The notes: a model not told the origin generated them from the sequence alone. DNA of 64,000 bases from Sinonovacula constricta (GCA_007844125.1 CM017564.1:28001158-28065157); one strand, 5' to 3'; positions 1-13,735 are shown, counted from the first letter of the stretch. Numbers and translations are program-made.

Positions 1-199
1 CAAACATGTATTTCCTATCTGATCTATTCAGCATAGTTAGCTATTTTTAAAAAAAGAAAACCATGTGACCACTCATGTTTTAGTTCATCCACGTCATCCT
101 CTCCGATGTCGATGTCTATTTTTAGCAGGAATTCCAATTGTTCTTATTTACAGATATTGTTACATATATAAAAATGCAAACCATTGGATACCACCTTAA
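1..199 (+). mobile_element. MITE family T (TTAA-flanked), right end only
   Basis: Matches the right half of the ~500-bp elements at 15765-16262 and 53898-54390. Shared parts include the stretch TATTTCCTATCTGA near the left, GATGTCTATTTTTAGCAG in the middle, and the terminal GGATACCACC followed by TTAA. The left end lies outside the window. Confidence 0.7.
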
Positions 200-1393
200 C
201 CGAGTTTTTAAGATTTTTAATTACTTATGGAATAAATGAAGCCTGATAAGAGTTAACATGTCATGGCATTTCATACCTTGTCCCTTCTTGACACAACCTT
301 ATCGACACCACAACTGCTATAAACATCACACTGTCATCCCAAAATAACACATTTTCTCACCAATACAGACTGCTTCCACTAATGACACATGTTAACTGTT
401 CATTTCCATTGAATGCAATTAAAAATTCCTTTCAGACAATTTGGATTTCAGTTTTAAAGAAAAAAACAATTACAATAGAGCAAATCTTTTGGGAGGTATC
501 CATTGAACGTTTTAAATTTCCAGCAATCAACAATGGCGTACTTCAGTTTTAACACGAAAACAATTATCCACGCAACTTATACCCTATAATGGTGGTGTTC
601 ATGAGTACAGTTTCCTGATTCAGCAGCTGACTTCAGTTGTAAAGAAAAGATCATTATCCATTATCGGTACAAGCAAACCTTCAGAAACAGAGCTTTCCAA
701 CGAGCATCATTTGAAATTCCTTACACTCATTGCTTCTTCCAGATACACAACAAAGACAATTATCTATATAAATCCTTCATAATAAAGGCACTAAACAATT
801 CCACTTAAGAAAAAAGACTAGGTCTGATTGCTCTTGTTGTCTATAAATTAAAGGTTCCTTGTCACTCATTGGCAAATCTCTATGCTATATACAACAGGTG
901 TCTGTTTTCTTTATACAATCTTGTAGCTTCTTTTTCTCTGAGAATATAAATGCCAGGTTCTCTCAAGGCAAGTTATAAAACCAACATCAGCTATCCAGTA
1001 GAAGAGCCAGGGGAGTTCTTGGACACAAGTTCCTACCAGTATGGAGGCCTGGCCATGTCAACAATATGACATTCCTTGTGTCATTTTTTTGTGTGGTTGT
1101 TGACTTTAATGGTCCAACTTTTTAAGAACATATTATGTCAATAAACAGCCCTTTAAATATACCTGATATACCTGTCCGTAAATCAGGAGACAGTCAAATC
1201 ATGTTATAATGATAGTAAAATGGAAAATGCATGGTATTTTTCAGCTTGTGTTTAAGTATTTTGATAACCTAAAATTAAAAAAAGTAGATTGAAATCTATG
1301 ACTATGACATCCTGCATCTAACTGGAACTTTTTACCTAGTGGCCCTACTTTAAATTGATTAATGTCAAATTAAATAGCTAGAACACATGTACA
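200..1393. other. Intronic sequence, nothing recognised
   Basis: AT-rich unique-looking sequence with no convincing ORF, RNA gene or repeat. Confidence 0.5.
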
Positions 1394-2367
1394 CATCTGT
1401 TTAATACAAGTTTGAACTAAACCTATGGTTCCTTGATCCTTCTGGTCAACCATCTATTAAATACAAGTTTGCACTAAACCTATGGTTCCTTGATCCTTCT
1501 GGTGAACCATCTGTTAAATACAAGTTTGCACTAAACCTATGGTTCCTTGATCCTTCTGGTCAACCATCTGTTAAATACAAGTTTGCACTAAACCTATGGT
1601 TCCTTGATACTTCTGGTCAACCATCTGTTTAATACAAGTTTGCACTAAACCTATGGTTCCTTGATCCTTCTGGTCAACCATCTGTTAAATACAAGTTTGT
1701 ACAAAACCTATGGTTCCTTGATCCTTCTGGTCAACCATCTGTTAAATACAAGTTTGTACAAAACCTATGGTTCCTTGATCCTTCTGGTCAACCAGCTGTT
1801 TAATACAAGTTTGCACTAAACCTATGGTTCCTTGATCCTTCTGGTCAACCATCTGTTAAATACAAGTTTGCACTAAACCTATGGTTCCTTGATACTTCTG
1901 GTCAACCATCTGTTAAATACAAGTTTGTACTAAACCTATAGGTACTTGATCCTTCTGGTCAACCATCTGTTAAATACAAGTTTGTACTAAACCTATAGGT
2001 ACTTGATCCTTCTGGTCAACCATTTGTCAAGTACAAGTTTGCACTAAACCTTTGGTTCCTTGATCCGTCTGGTCAACCATCTATTAAATACAAGTTTGCA
2101 CTAAACCTATGGTTCCTTGATACTTCTGGTCAACCATCTGTTAAATACAAGTTTGTACTAAACCTATGGTTCCTTGATCCTTCTGGTCAACCATCTGTTA
2201 AATACAAGTTTGCACTAAACCTATAGGTACTTGATCCTTCTGGTCAACCATCTGTTAAATACAAGTTTGCACTAAACCTATAGGTACTTGATCCTTCTGG
2301 TCAACCATCTGTTAAATACAAGTTTGCACTTAACCTATGGTTCCTTGATCCTTCTGGTCAACCATCC
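1394..2367. repeat. 57-bp minisatellite, about 17 copies
   Basis: Head-to-tail copies of a 57-bp unit containing CTTCTGGTCAACCATCTG and CCTATGGTTCCTTGATC. Variants recur in non-adjacent copies (TGTACTAAACCTATAGGTAC against TGCACTAAACCTATGGTTCC), which suggests block duplications of several units. The short frames starting at 2371 just beyond it are not gene-like. Confidence 0.95.
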
Positions 2368-3324
2368 TCAGTGGTATGTAGGATATTATTATCTGGCAAT
2401 CACAGTGGTCTGGTAGGGGTGGCAGGGTACACGACAGCTTGGCACCATGTCAACATCCTGACACCCCTACATACATGGAGCAACACACCTCTTCATGCAT
2501 TACTGCATACAACACTTCATTTGAAAGCTTGTGTTTATTGTCTGGCTATCTTACCGTCATTCACAAACCGTGTCCATTTGATACAGTTACATGTATACAG
2601 TCTTGCCATTGCTGTGGTAACATTCAATTGCATGTTATATTTTATTTATTTAGACTTCTCTTAAAATATTTTGTGGGTGTTTTTTTTTCTCAATATTTAC
2701 ATATTCTCATTTAATGTTCCATTAGATGTAGCACCTGCCACATGTTGTTCTCCTCCTATGCTACCCTGATTATAAGGCACCCTGCCACAGGGAGATAAGA
2801 CCTGACATCAGGTAAGGGCCTATTCATTACGAGGGCAGCAGTTATAAATGATGTATTCTTCTGAATGTATCTTGATGCAGAATGGATCTTTGTTGCCTCT
2901 GTACAAACAAATGATACATTTCATGCAGTTGGTATAAAAGGATATGTAAGTAATGAAAGAAACATTAATACAGCAGTTGTGATAAAAAAAAAAGGGAGGG
3001 GATATTTGATATGGTGAGACAATGGTTCCAATTTAGCAGAGTAACTTTCTGTAATATCACTGCAATAACAAACAGAAATATCATCGAAGTAACAGACAAT
3101 AATATCAAACTATTTGGAGGCATGAAGTCAGGAAGCAACAATGCAAAAGTCCATAGCTATTTTAAAACTAAACATGAAAAATACTATTGACAAAAAATTG
3201 ATAGAACCACCAGTGGACGCTCCTTGAATAAATGCTAGTTCCAAAAAGGCTTCTTTTTTTTTCTTTTTTTCCCCACCCCCCCCAAAATATATGTGTTTAA
3301 ATAATTAAAGTATCAGAAATAAAA
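2368..3324. other. Intronic sequence, nothing recognised
   Basis: Holds two overlapping open frames (2371-2714) with no recognisable domain and no splice context. I treat them as chance. Confidence 0.4.
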
Positions 3325-4090
3325 AAAAAATGAAATAACTTCTAAACTATGCAAAAGAGAGTTGGTACACTGCACTTCGCCTCATTGAGATCTAAGTTTT
3401 ATGTCAATAACTCTTACAGATTTTGTGTTAGGCTCTGGACAAAATTTAAGTATTAAAATTAACAAAGGGCAATAACTCATCTAAATTATGCAAAACAAAG
3501 TTATGGATCTTGTACAGGGCACTTCTCTTCATTGAGATCTGTCTACCTATTAAGTTTTATATCAATAACTCTTACAGTTTTTGTGTTAGGCTCAGAACAC
3601 AATTTTAGTATTAAAAATAACAAAGGGCAATAACTCATCTAAATTATGCAAAACAGAGTTATGGATCTTGTACAGGGCACTTCTCCTTATTGAGATCTGT
3701 CTACCTTTTAAGTTTCACATCAATAACTCTTTTTTTTTTTTTTTTTGTTAGGCAGTGGACATTATTTAAGTATTAAAAATGACAAAGGGCAATAACTCCT
3801 AAAGTATGCAAAACAGAGTTATGGAACTTGTACAGGACACTTATCCTCATTGGACTTTAACCACCTATGAAGTTTAATGTTGATAACTCTTACAGTTTTC
3901 TGTGTTATGCTCTGGACAAAATTTAAGTATTAAAAATAACAAAGGGCAATAACTCACCTAAATTATGCAAAACAAGAGTCATGGATGGATCTTGTACAGA
4001 ACACTTCTCCTCATTTAGATCTATTTGCCTATGAAATTTCATTTAACAACTCTTACAGTTGTTGTGTTATGCTTAAAACAAAATTATGAT
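3325..4090. repeat. ~160-bp tandem repeat, about 4.5 copies (bivalve-type)
   Basis: The core CAAAGGGCAATAACTC recurs at about 3463, 3621, 3782 and 3940, spacing 157-162 bp. Each unit also carries GAGTTATGGATCTTGTACAG and a CTCATTGAGATCT-like stretch. I recall repeats of this type as abundant in bivalve genomes; that is memory, not a search. Confidence 0.85.
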
Positions 4091-5859
4091 GGACAGATAT
4101 AGGTCATATGATCTGATTAAGTTCTATACTATTTTCTGATAAGTTAAAAGTTTTTCAATACTTCCTTAAACCTATGCATGAAGGTTGCTAAGAAATAATC
4201 AGGAAACATATGGATTATTACGAAAAGAGACATGCTGAGGGCTATACATGCAGGTACATCTAACCAATGTCTCACTGCATGCTTTCTCTAGCTACATGCA
4301 CCTTAATTAGCTGATGCTTGCAATTTCATAATTTATCAAATGTATCTCTGTCAACAGAAGTCAAACAAATTATAATGATTGGAGACATTAATTATTCATT
4401 GGTAATTAATTTCATTAACTAAATTTCTCTCATTGAACATTACATGGCATTGTTTCAACCAAAAAAAAAAATCCACAATATTCAATTTTGTTTGAGATGC
4501 AGAAAATTAAAGCATATTCAATGAAAAAGTCAGCCCAGGGAAAGAATTATAAAGCAATTTTCCTTCACTTTCATTCTGAACATATTGCACTATGTTGTAC
4601 AGAGACAATTGAGGCATGGTTCTAGCCATATGACATGAATGAAACAGCTTAGCTATTCCATTCATAGTATACAGTATACTGTGTGGTTAACATAAACTTG
4701 TCACAGTTTGTATTGGGACATCTATAGTAAGAATAGGTTATATATATGGGTGTATTATTATATGTATTAGCGCCTGTATTGCATGTATGTTACTAACTTT
4801 CTTTTCTTGCACATCCCTTTAACTATTTACAAACTATCATTTGAAACTATGGTACTTTTCTTTAACCTACTTTACAAGCTACCCCTTTAAAATACTAATA
4901 CGTCACTAACCATAAGGCACTGCGGTGGGGTCTGACCTAGGTTGACAGTGGCCGTGGAATGAGCCATCCCTGTATCGGTAGGTAAATAAATCTTAAAACC
5001 ACCACCTCGTCTATTTCCAGACCAACACCCAGGGTCCCCCAAAACGTCCCCATAACGTCAACATATTCACGAACCAACGAGTATGTAACAAATTGACACA
5101 TTTTTTTAAATTGTATTAATTAAGTACAACTTAATTCATGGTTTTCTATTTACCGGTATATACTACAACCACACATTTTCTAATAATGCAATAACTTTAC
5201 ACCTTTCTATACCAACTCTGTATTTCTGCAGGCACATTCCAGTTCTTAATGTTATAGTTATATAAAAATACAACAAAAAAAACTTTTGTAAATAAAGTAT
5301 TATACATTTATTTAAAAGAGATGACAACAATAAAAAATCTAGTGAAAATTGCATTTAACTGAGCTCATCATTCATAATTACATCAATATTTTCCCTAGCG
5401 ATTGTTAAATTCTTACAATTGAAGTATTGAAAATAGAAAACATGGGTCCCAGAAGAGTTGTCAATGGTAAAAATTGTCAACAATTTGCACCATGTAAACT
5501 GTATTAAGAAAAGAAAATTTAAGGAAATTTACCAAGATATTCCAATGTCAAGCATAAGGAAATTACTGTGTCAGTGGTGAGGAAAGGAGACTGATAATGT
5601 TAAAAAAATATATACATCAGCAAAAATACACAAATATAAGAAAAGCATTAAGCCACAGACAAGAAATGTATTCAAACAATATTAAAGTTGAAGTGTTGCT
5701 TTTGTGTGTTGTTTTCCAAATAAGGATGTGGCAGTTTAAAACAACAAAGATAAAAACTGTAGAGAACCTGACATATGACAACAGTAATCAATTATTCAAG
5801 GTTTGTCATTGCGACTAATACTATCTTGATAAATCTGACCAACCAAATGGAATCAACCA
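4091..5859. other. Intronic sequence, mostly unrecognised
   Basis: AT-rich. A more GC-rich patch at 4915-5080 has splice-like borders (see findings), but no gene is supported. Confidence 0.4.
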
Positions 5860-6352
5860 ATCAGAGGAAAGTTTCTATCTTAACTTTACCAACCAAATTC
5901 AGAGGGAAGTTTCTATCTTAACTCTACCAACCAAATTCAGAATGAAGTTTCTATCTTAACACTACCAACCAAATTCAGGGGGGAAGTTTCTATCTTAACT
6001 CTACCAACCAAATTCAGGGGGGAAGTTTCTATCTTAACTTTACCAACCAAATTCAGAATGAAGTTTCTATCTTAACTTTACCAACCAAATTCAGAATGAA
6101 GATTCTATCTAAACTCTACCAACCAAATTCAGGGGGGAAGTTTCTATCTTAACTCTACCAACCAAATTCAGAATGAAGTTTCTATCTTAACTTTACCAAC
6201 CAAATTCAGAATGAAGATTCTATCTAAACTTTACCAACCAAATTCAGAGGGAAGTTTCTATCTTAACACTACCAACCAAATTCAGAATGAAGTTTCTATC
6301 TTAACTTTACCAACCAAATTCAGATGGAATTTTCTATCTTAACTCTACCAAT
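5860..6352. repeat. 38-39-bp minisatellite, about 12-13 copies
   Basis: Unit contains TACCAACCAAATTCAGA and AAGTTTCTATCTTAAC. Copies differ by a G-run (AGGGGGGAAG against AGAATGAAG). Confidence 0.93.
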
Positions 6353-6384
6353 GAAAGCTCTATATATCAGATCAGTGTGTGCAC

Positions 6385-6690
6385 CTTAAGTTACCTTTAG
6401 GAGAGGTTACTAATAGAAAGTTACCTCTAGACGAGGTTACTGACAGAAAGTTACCTTCAGAAGAAGTTACTAATAGAAAGTTACTGTAAGAAAAAGTTGT
6501 AACTAACAGAAAGTTACCCTTAGAAGAAGTTACTGACAGAAAGCTACCTTTAGAAGAAGTTACTAACAAAAACTTATCTTTAGAAGAGGTTACTAATGGA
6601 AAGTTACCTTTAAAATAAGTAACTAACATAAAGTACCTTTATAAGAAGTTGCTAACAGAAAGTTTCCTTTAGAAGAAGTTGCTAACAGAA
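6385..6690. repeat. ~30-bp minisatellite, about 10 copies
   Basis: Unit about AGAAAGTTACCTTTAGAAGA plus AGTTACTAAC. On the minus strand it translates to a ten-residue repeat (about SKGNFLLVTS) in an 85-codon frame, which follows from a unit divisible by three and is not evidence of a gene. Confidence 0.88.
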
Positions 6691-6946
6691 GTATAAGAAC
6701 TGATTAAGGGACAACAACAGAATCTTGTTTTAGCTTAGAGACGAACATTTCAGTAAATAGGCAATTTTTTATGCAGATTTAAGGTTATTTTACTAAACTG
6801 TACACTTAAATTGTGACCAATCTAGTAGAATCATTCTAACATCATTCTAAATGTCAAAATCAGCAAGGGTTACATACAAAAATTTGAAAAAATGTTTATA
6901 CATTGCAGTTATGTCTATCAAAGCCATACTAAGCTTTTTTTAATGA

Positions 6947-7196
6947 CAGTTTGTTTTTGTTTTTTGTTATAATGCACCAACACAATAATTTTCGTATAGG
7001 TAACGTCCAGCTAATTATTGGTGGAAGAGAACCCCAGACTTATATCTGGATAGAACCACCAGTGCACCACAGCTTAGCTGGAAAACCTCCCCACATGAAT
7101 TAAGTTTTTGCCCTGACTGGGGCTTGAACCCCTGCAGTGAGGGGCTGAGGAGTTTCAAGTCAGAAACTCTTAACTGCTCAACCACGGGCACCCCCT
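6947..7196 (-). mobile_element. tRNA-derived SINE, family III, near full length
   Basis: On the minus strand the head starts at 7196 with GGGGGTGCCCGTGGTTGAGC and has a B box GGGGTTCAAGCCCC. The length between A and B boxes resembles a class II tRNA with a long variable arm (Leu/Ser type). The body contains GGAAAACCTCCCCACATGAA (plus reading), and the tail at the left is T-rich on plus, i.e. A-rich on the SINE strand. It is the best-preserved copy along with 61580-61820. Confidence 0.85.
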
Positions 7197-7559
7197 TTTC
7201 TGATAGTATGATAAATATATTTAAAGTGATTCATGCACAACTATGATTAGGATAAACTTTACTCAAAAGCAAAATATAGATAAGTTACAGTATTCTTAAG
7301 CAATAAATCAATGCTAGATTATGACAACTGGATAAGAGATACCTTAGTATAGCATATAATTTGTGGGCATCTAAAACAAAACCATAACTAATCAACCAAC
7401 CAGATTTCAGAAACAAATCAACATCTAAGAGAGTATTAGGTTGTTAAATCAAGCATTTTGATTGGTTGTCACTTGAAGATTAACAAATCCTATAACAGGT
7501 TACAAAAACAGCTTAATCAGACCACAGTTTTGAAATAAAGCTCAAAATTGGATGTCATG
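7197..7559. other. Intronic sequence, nothing recognised
   Basis: AT-rich spacer between a SINE and the 39-bp array. Confidence 0.5.
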
Positions 7560-7880
7560 TAAATACCATTACAACCAATCAAATTCCCAAAATTTATCAG
7601 ATCCCATTACAACCAATCACATTGCTAGAAATACTCCAGTGCCTGTTGCAGCCAATCACATTGCTAGAAGTACTTCATAGGCTGTTGCAGCCAATCACAT
7701 AGCTACAAATCCTTCAGAGCCTGTTGCAACCTATCACATTGCTAGAAATACTTCAGCACCTGCTGTAACCAATCACATTGCTAGAAATCCTTCAGAACCT
7801 GTTGCAACCAATCACACTGCTAGAAAGGGTTCAGAGCCTGTTGCAACCTATCACATTGCTAGAAATACTTCAGAGCATGA
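7560..7880. repeat. 39-bp minisatellite, about 8 copies
   Basis: Unit contains CCAATCACATTGCTAGAAAT and CTTCAGAGCCTGTTGCAA. It is unrelated in sequence to the neighbouring arrays. Confidence 0.92.
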
Positions 7881-8524
7881 AGATGAATCCAATGTAGCTG
7901 GGATCTTGGATTATTAAAGAGAACCCAGCTCAAAAGCTATCATTAAAGTTACCTTATTGTAAGAAGACATGACATTATGCAGCCTGAAACAATGTTGACA
8001 ATCAAAACATATTAACTCTCAACCTGCTAATAATCATGTGATCAGACTACGACAAAACATGTATATCCAGATCGTCCAGCTGCCGATGGGTTCTGATAAG
8101 GATCTGCACTATTTGTTGCCAAGTCTCTAAATATATACATCGGCAAGTATTTGTAAGCAACTAACCTAACATTGATGGTTATTAGAACTGTAGCATGACT
8201 AGGATAGGGAACACTTCTGATCAGCAGTTTGCGCCTTTTGAGTTATCCTTGGTAGTTTTTATAGCTGCAATTTATTATTGATTATCTGCCTCAAAAGGCA
8301 TTCTCACAACAGAAGCATGGTGAAAACAAGAAAGCTAAACACAGCAATAGGCCGTGCCAGCCATTTGTGAGTGGATGTAAAGTAAAACTGTCAGGAAGAC
8401 AAATAAAAACATAATACGATACAAAACTATAACAAAGGCTCAAATCTAATAAATGTGTAAAGTTCAAAAACTGCCAACATTAATAAAATTCCTCTAGGTA
8501 TGTGAAATTGCTTCCATACATTTT

Positions 8525-8965
8525 CTAAAATACAGTTACCATTTCTCAACTGTAGTCACTATACTCCTGAACTATAGTTACCATTCCTTAGCTGTAGTAA
8601 TTATTCATTAAAAGTAGTAGCTATTACCCAGCTATATTTATTATTTCTAGCTATATAGTTACTATTCCTAAGCTGAAGTAACTATTCCTCAGCTGTAGTT
8701 ACTATTCCTTAGATGTAGTTACTATTTGTTAACTATAGTTACTCTTCCACTGCTGTTGTTACTAGTCCTTAGCTCTAGTTATTTTTCCAGAGCTAACGTT
8801 AATAGTCTCAGTTGTAGTTACTATTTCTCAGTTATAATTACTATTACTCAACTAAAGTTACTATTCTTCATTATAGTTACTATTCTTCAACTGTATTTGC
8901 TATTCCTCAGTTGCAGTTATTATTCCTTTGCTATAGCATCAATTCTCAACTGCAGTTACTTTTCC
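8525..8965. repeat. ~22-24-bp degenerate minisatellite, about 18 copies
   Basis: Unit about AGTTACTATTCCTCAGCTGT, with strong divergence between copies. It explains the 82-codon plus frame at 8726-8974. Confidence 0.85.
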
Positions 8966-8969
8966 TCAG

Positions 8970-9165
8970 CCTAGGCCTCTCACTGCATAGGTTCGAGTCC
9001 CGTTCAGGGCAAAGGACTTAATGTGGGAATGTTTTCCAGCTAAGTTGCTGTGCGCCGGTGGTTCTACCCAGACATTTGTCTGGGGCTTCCTCCACCGTAA
9101 CAGCTGGACGTCAATATAACGATCATAACTGGTTGCTATGATATCGCAAAAACAAAAAAAACATT
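8970..9165 (+). mobile_element. tRNA-derived SINE, family III, 5'-truncated
   Basis: Plus-strand copy starting inside the tRNA head, with B box AGGTTCGAGTCCCG. The body then shows GTGGGAATGTTTTCCAGC and TTCTACCCAGACATTTGTCT, and an A-rich tail lies near 9150-9162. It abuts the preceding minisatellite. Confidence 0.8.
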
Positions 9166-9239
9166 TTCCAATAGCTAAAGTTATTACCATTCTCAGAAGA
9201 AGTTACATGTACATAGCTACTTTGCATAGCCTCATTTAT

Positions 9240-12200
9240 AAGTACTAAGCAGTAGTATATATTACTTATTTTGGGGTTACTATTTCAATGAAATTAAAAG
9301 GCCAGTATTTTCAAAAGTCCTTAGTCTAAAAATGTCTAAAAATAAGTTAAAATTCAAAATGTGGTACATCACAATGCAGGTAACACTTTCTTTTGCCATA
9401 ATTAAGTCTACAAATAAATAACCATTGTTTCTTAGCTTTTGTTAGCCATAATCAGCCACAGGTCTTGGAAGCCAGGGTTCACTTTCAGTTCAATGGCAGC
9501 AATAAGCCAGGGATATGATTCTGGTTTGTTAGGCAGAGTGTCAGATTCATGACAGGCAGGTATAAACATTGAGATGCCCAGGTGAACTACCGCTAGCACA
9601 TATGAGGCAACATTTGGTAATTACCAATATATATACATACAATGTATATGTTTCTTAACTTAAATCTACTGTAGAAGGAGTCAAGATATATTGCTAAAGA
9701 CTCTTTAGCAAATAATCCCAATCAGACATCACCTAGCTGGAGCTGGCAGATCTGGATCTACACTTGTGGTCGTGTGAACCAGTGGCCTGGACAGACACTG
9801 TGTCAAGATAACAGTTACATGAAAGCTTAAGTCTTAGTCAACATCCAAGCACTAAATTAGGTGGATTTTCAAACTCGATCCATCAAATTTCCATCTGTGC
9901 CTTGCCCTATAAGAAAACTCATCATTAGCCTCTGTATTTAGGCCAGTCTTATATTCAAGAACATCATCAGCTTCTTTACTGAAGTTCAACTCTTTGCATA
10001 CTTATGCTGATTACATCTTCCCAGGCAAAGACTCCCCAACAATAATGTTAATAAACAAAAACAAAAACATAGTTGTTTATTCTCAAGTATCTAGTATTTC
10101 AGTTATATGTTGATACATGTATGTTGCTAAAGTCTGCAGTGAGTATTGCAGATACTAATAAGGCAGATCTGTCTGATCTGGATCTACATTATTTGCCTTA
10201 TTCTGATCGTAGAATCTATTCGTAGATTGCAAAGAGTTAAATATGGTGGAACTTCAATTGATATAATGTTCAAGTCAACTTATCACAACATGGCTATAAA
10301 GAATACATATATCATAAACTTCATGACGTAAAATCTAGCCTCCATCTGTATAAAGAAGTTTTAAACCAAAATCTACATTAAGTTCACAGATCATTAATTA
10401 TATAGAGGATTTGATGCAAGTTTTCATTTGATACAAACATTTATTAAACAAGTTAAGGAAACATAACAGTCAGCGAGAATATGGCGAAAATATCATTTTT
10501 CCTGGACGAGTTTTATAAATGTTTGCATTAATAGACAACGAGTGTCAGATTCTTTTTATCACATGATTTTAGTCACTAATATATGATTTTACAAAATTTT
10601 AACAACAATCCTTGGTGAAAAAGTAGTATAAGGTATTCTGAATTATAATGACATTGATGACGTCATCAATCAAAAAGCCGTACACTTTTACTAGTGTAAT
10701 AACAAAATATGTAATAGGTGTATTGAATGGAAAATAAGGGGAATCATGTAATAAAAGAATATCTTTACAATTTTTTTTATATGTTTTAAGGCACATTTTA
10801 ATGCAAAAAGTGGAATAGTGGATCATAATATGTAATTAGCAATGTCACATTGAAATGAAATGAAAACCATTTAATAAATTTATGATTTTACATTATGTAT
10901 TTGAATTATATTGTGGAATATCTTATCTTTAGAGTTCCGTAAAGTTTTATTGATAGGACATGGTTTTTTACACTAAATTATGATAACAAAAGTGGAGGGT
11001 GCATCTTATTAATGAAAAGTAAAGTTTTCCCCTTTTTTTCCCAGACCAAATATTGACCCTTAGACGAAACTGAACGCAGAGACTATATCACCGATAGTAT
11101 CGGCCATAGACAACTGTATTGTGCTATTTTCAGGGAAAACTTACGTTGTTTTTACCTAAAATTTGATATTATAACAGGGTAAAGAAAGTTGGAAACCAGC
11201 TGCCTGACATCTCTGTATTGTGTATAAATCCCTAGACATTTTTGTTGTAAATTATATACAAACCAATGCTACAATTGTTGACCAGTGTATATATCTTATC
11301 AACAGTGGCCAGGTACCTGTATACAATCTACATTGTTCTAGTAGGAATATAAACAAAATTGACCATCCTAGGAATTCACTTTACAAAACAAAGCAAACGG
11401 CCAAAGTACATGTATGCATCACCTGGAAAGATGCATGGCACTAGTTCTATGTAGATTATATAACTAATCCAGATCAAGAGCAAGTGCAGAACTGTGTAGA
11501 AATAAGAACATTAAGCCAAGCGAGTTGCTGAGCAATTAAAAGATAATTGAAATTGCAAAGTTTGGATTCTGTGATTACTTTATAACCCCTATATAAAACC
11601 TTGTAAACATCGTAACGTTGCCGGGTGACATATGGAAAAAAATTCTAACCAAAGCTGCGTCTTGCTGAATCAATCGGAACTCCTCGGGTAATTCCATCCT
11701 CTGGACTATCATCCCTGGTGCAATGACACAGAATCACGATCGTTTTGTTCGCACGTAAAACAATGCGCCATAAAAAAGTTCTTCAAAAAAGCAAAAGGTG
11801 TAGTGTATAAGATTATTTCATGATAATTATTTCATAAATATATTATGATAATTTATTTCATAAACTTTGATTTATCAATTTAACTGTTCACATCTCTTTA
11901 GATATACAACTGTTACTGCATTTTCAATAGGGATAACAAAACATTTATCTGTGTTGCTCTGATGACAACATAGCCACAAACATATTTATTTTTACAGGGT
12001 TGTCTCATTGTACATTCAAAGAGATTATTCATTTATCATCAGCGGCTTTCTGATTCGCGCTGAGTGCTTTACAATTTGTTGATTGTAATACTTAAAGTAC
12101 AGTTCAACCCCTATGAGCATAAAATAAAGGATTCTATGTATTTTTATATTTTGGGTTTTACAGCACATCGACACTTAAAAGGTCACATGGTGCCGAATAC

Positions 12201-13640
12201 AATGAACTTAAATGCAAATACAGTATAATCAGGTTAAAATTAAAATACATGAGTAGAAATATAAAAATCTATCAGGGTTAAAATAATGTGAATTATAATT
12301 AAAAACAGGTTAAAACATTAAACAGTTTAAAAATGTGTAACGATAGCAAGTAAAGGATTAGGATTTAATATGTTCAATTACAATAAAAAAGTATGTATGT
12401 TTAAATCTTAAAAAATATACGTATGACAGTGATGATAAGTAAATGAAGTACGTGCAAATAAACTGCAGTTATTCTCTGAGTGCATTGAAAGGAACTGTCA
12501 CAACATTCTGCAATAAATCTGACATAAAATCCACAGGTAAATATATCTGATACTGCTAGACAGACATTTGTAAACATCTTATAGGTGCTTGTATGTATGA
12601 CAGCACACGACAATTCATTGATTTTGACATGTCTCAGACAAAATAATATACCTTATATGTAATTTTCTTCTTGGATCAAATGTTGTTATTTCTAAAAGCT
12701 TTTATGTCTTCAATTCAGTGACATAAGAAACATTTTAAAGCCAGCTGCAAATTTGAAAAAATATAATCCATCACAAAAGAAAACTAATGAATGTCTTTTT
12801 GATCAGCTTACGGCTCTTATAATTTTCATTTTTTCTGATCTTTTTTCTAATTGTTATTCTCATTTTCTTTCAATTGTTCCTCAAACAGTATACTTAATCT
12901 TACACAAATTATAGATTAAAGTTTACAAAGCCAATCTGAATGCTAACCTTCAGAAGTCAAATGAAAGGTCTCTGGCTGTCACTACTAAAATATGCCCATC
13001 ATCCCTAAATTTCATCAAGGTGACATTGTCAGGCAGATTTAACTTACTTAAGACTGCGGTTTGAACTAATGAGACAGCATTGTCATGGCCCTTTAAAGGC
13101 AAAATAAACCCATAAACTACTATGTTTGCTAAATATCCAGATGAAATTCTAGGCAAAAACAGGCTTCTAAACCTTTTATTGTTATTTATTATTAGTATCT
13201 AATTATTTTCTTTTTCTGTTTTTTTTTTATTAATTTTTCTTTTACTTACATATTACGGCTTAGGTAAATTCTGCTGTAATTATATATTTTTACTGTGTAG
13301 ATCAATTTTTCCATAAAACTGTATACTATACCTACTGTGATAGTCACTTAATACACCAATGATATTAATTTTTTAATGGTATTTATTTTTATTATTTTGC
13401 CTCTCTGAGTCATGCAGCCAGTACAAAGGACCACAATGGAAATAAGTGTTTGCACTTTATTGCATTATCCTTGATATTCGAAGCATTCCATGGTTATTTC
13501 TGCTTCTAAACGTATTGTTATTTCTAAGTAGTATCTATTGTTTTATTGTTCACATTTACATGTAAACCATTGTATGTTTCCTATGCTGAAATAAATATAT
13601 CTATCTACTTTCTATCTAACAACACCATGGATAACAAGAC
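9240..13640. other. Intronic sequence with scattered short repeats
   Basis: No gene recognised. Copies of dispersed repeat D lie near 9703-9782 and 10138-10212. A CpG-rich patch is at 11605-11770. The stretch 13160-13620 ends in a T/A-rich, CTATCTA-type tail, which might be a LINE 3' end but is not certain. Confidence 0.4.
9703..9782 (+). repeat. Dispersed repeat D copy
   Basis: Contains AGCTGGCAGATCTGGATCTA. Related stretches recur near 10138, 13655, 18945 (minus), 40262, 43640, 44085 (minus), 53815 and 60030, each with a version of GATC(C/T)(T/G)GATCAGGCAG and a following CTACA-TATTTG. It is probably an old interspersed element of about 100-150 bp; I cannot define its ends. Confidence 0.5.
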
Positions 13641-13654
13641 ATAGTGAAAAACTG

Positions 13655-13735
13655 CAACAAGAGTTATGCTGGTCAGATAGCTCCCAAGCAGGAGCCAACT
13701 GATCTGTATCTATATTTACATACATGTGAACTTTT
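13655..13735 (+). repeat. Dispersed repeat D copy beside G repeat
   Basis: Contains CTCCCAAGCAGGAGCCAACT and CTGATCTGTATCTATATTTA, then runs into the AAGTGGGAG repeat, suggesting the two belong to one longer element. Confidence 0.45.

Noticed and set aside
13160..13620. LINE 3' end
   Set aside because: The terminal AATAAATATATCTATCTA is suggestive, but no reverse transcriptase or second copy is visible.
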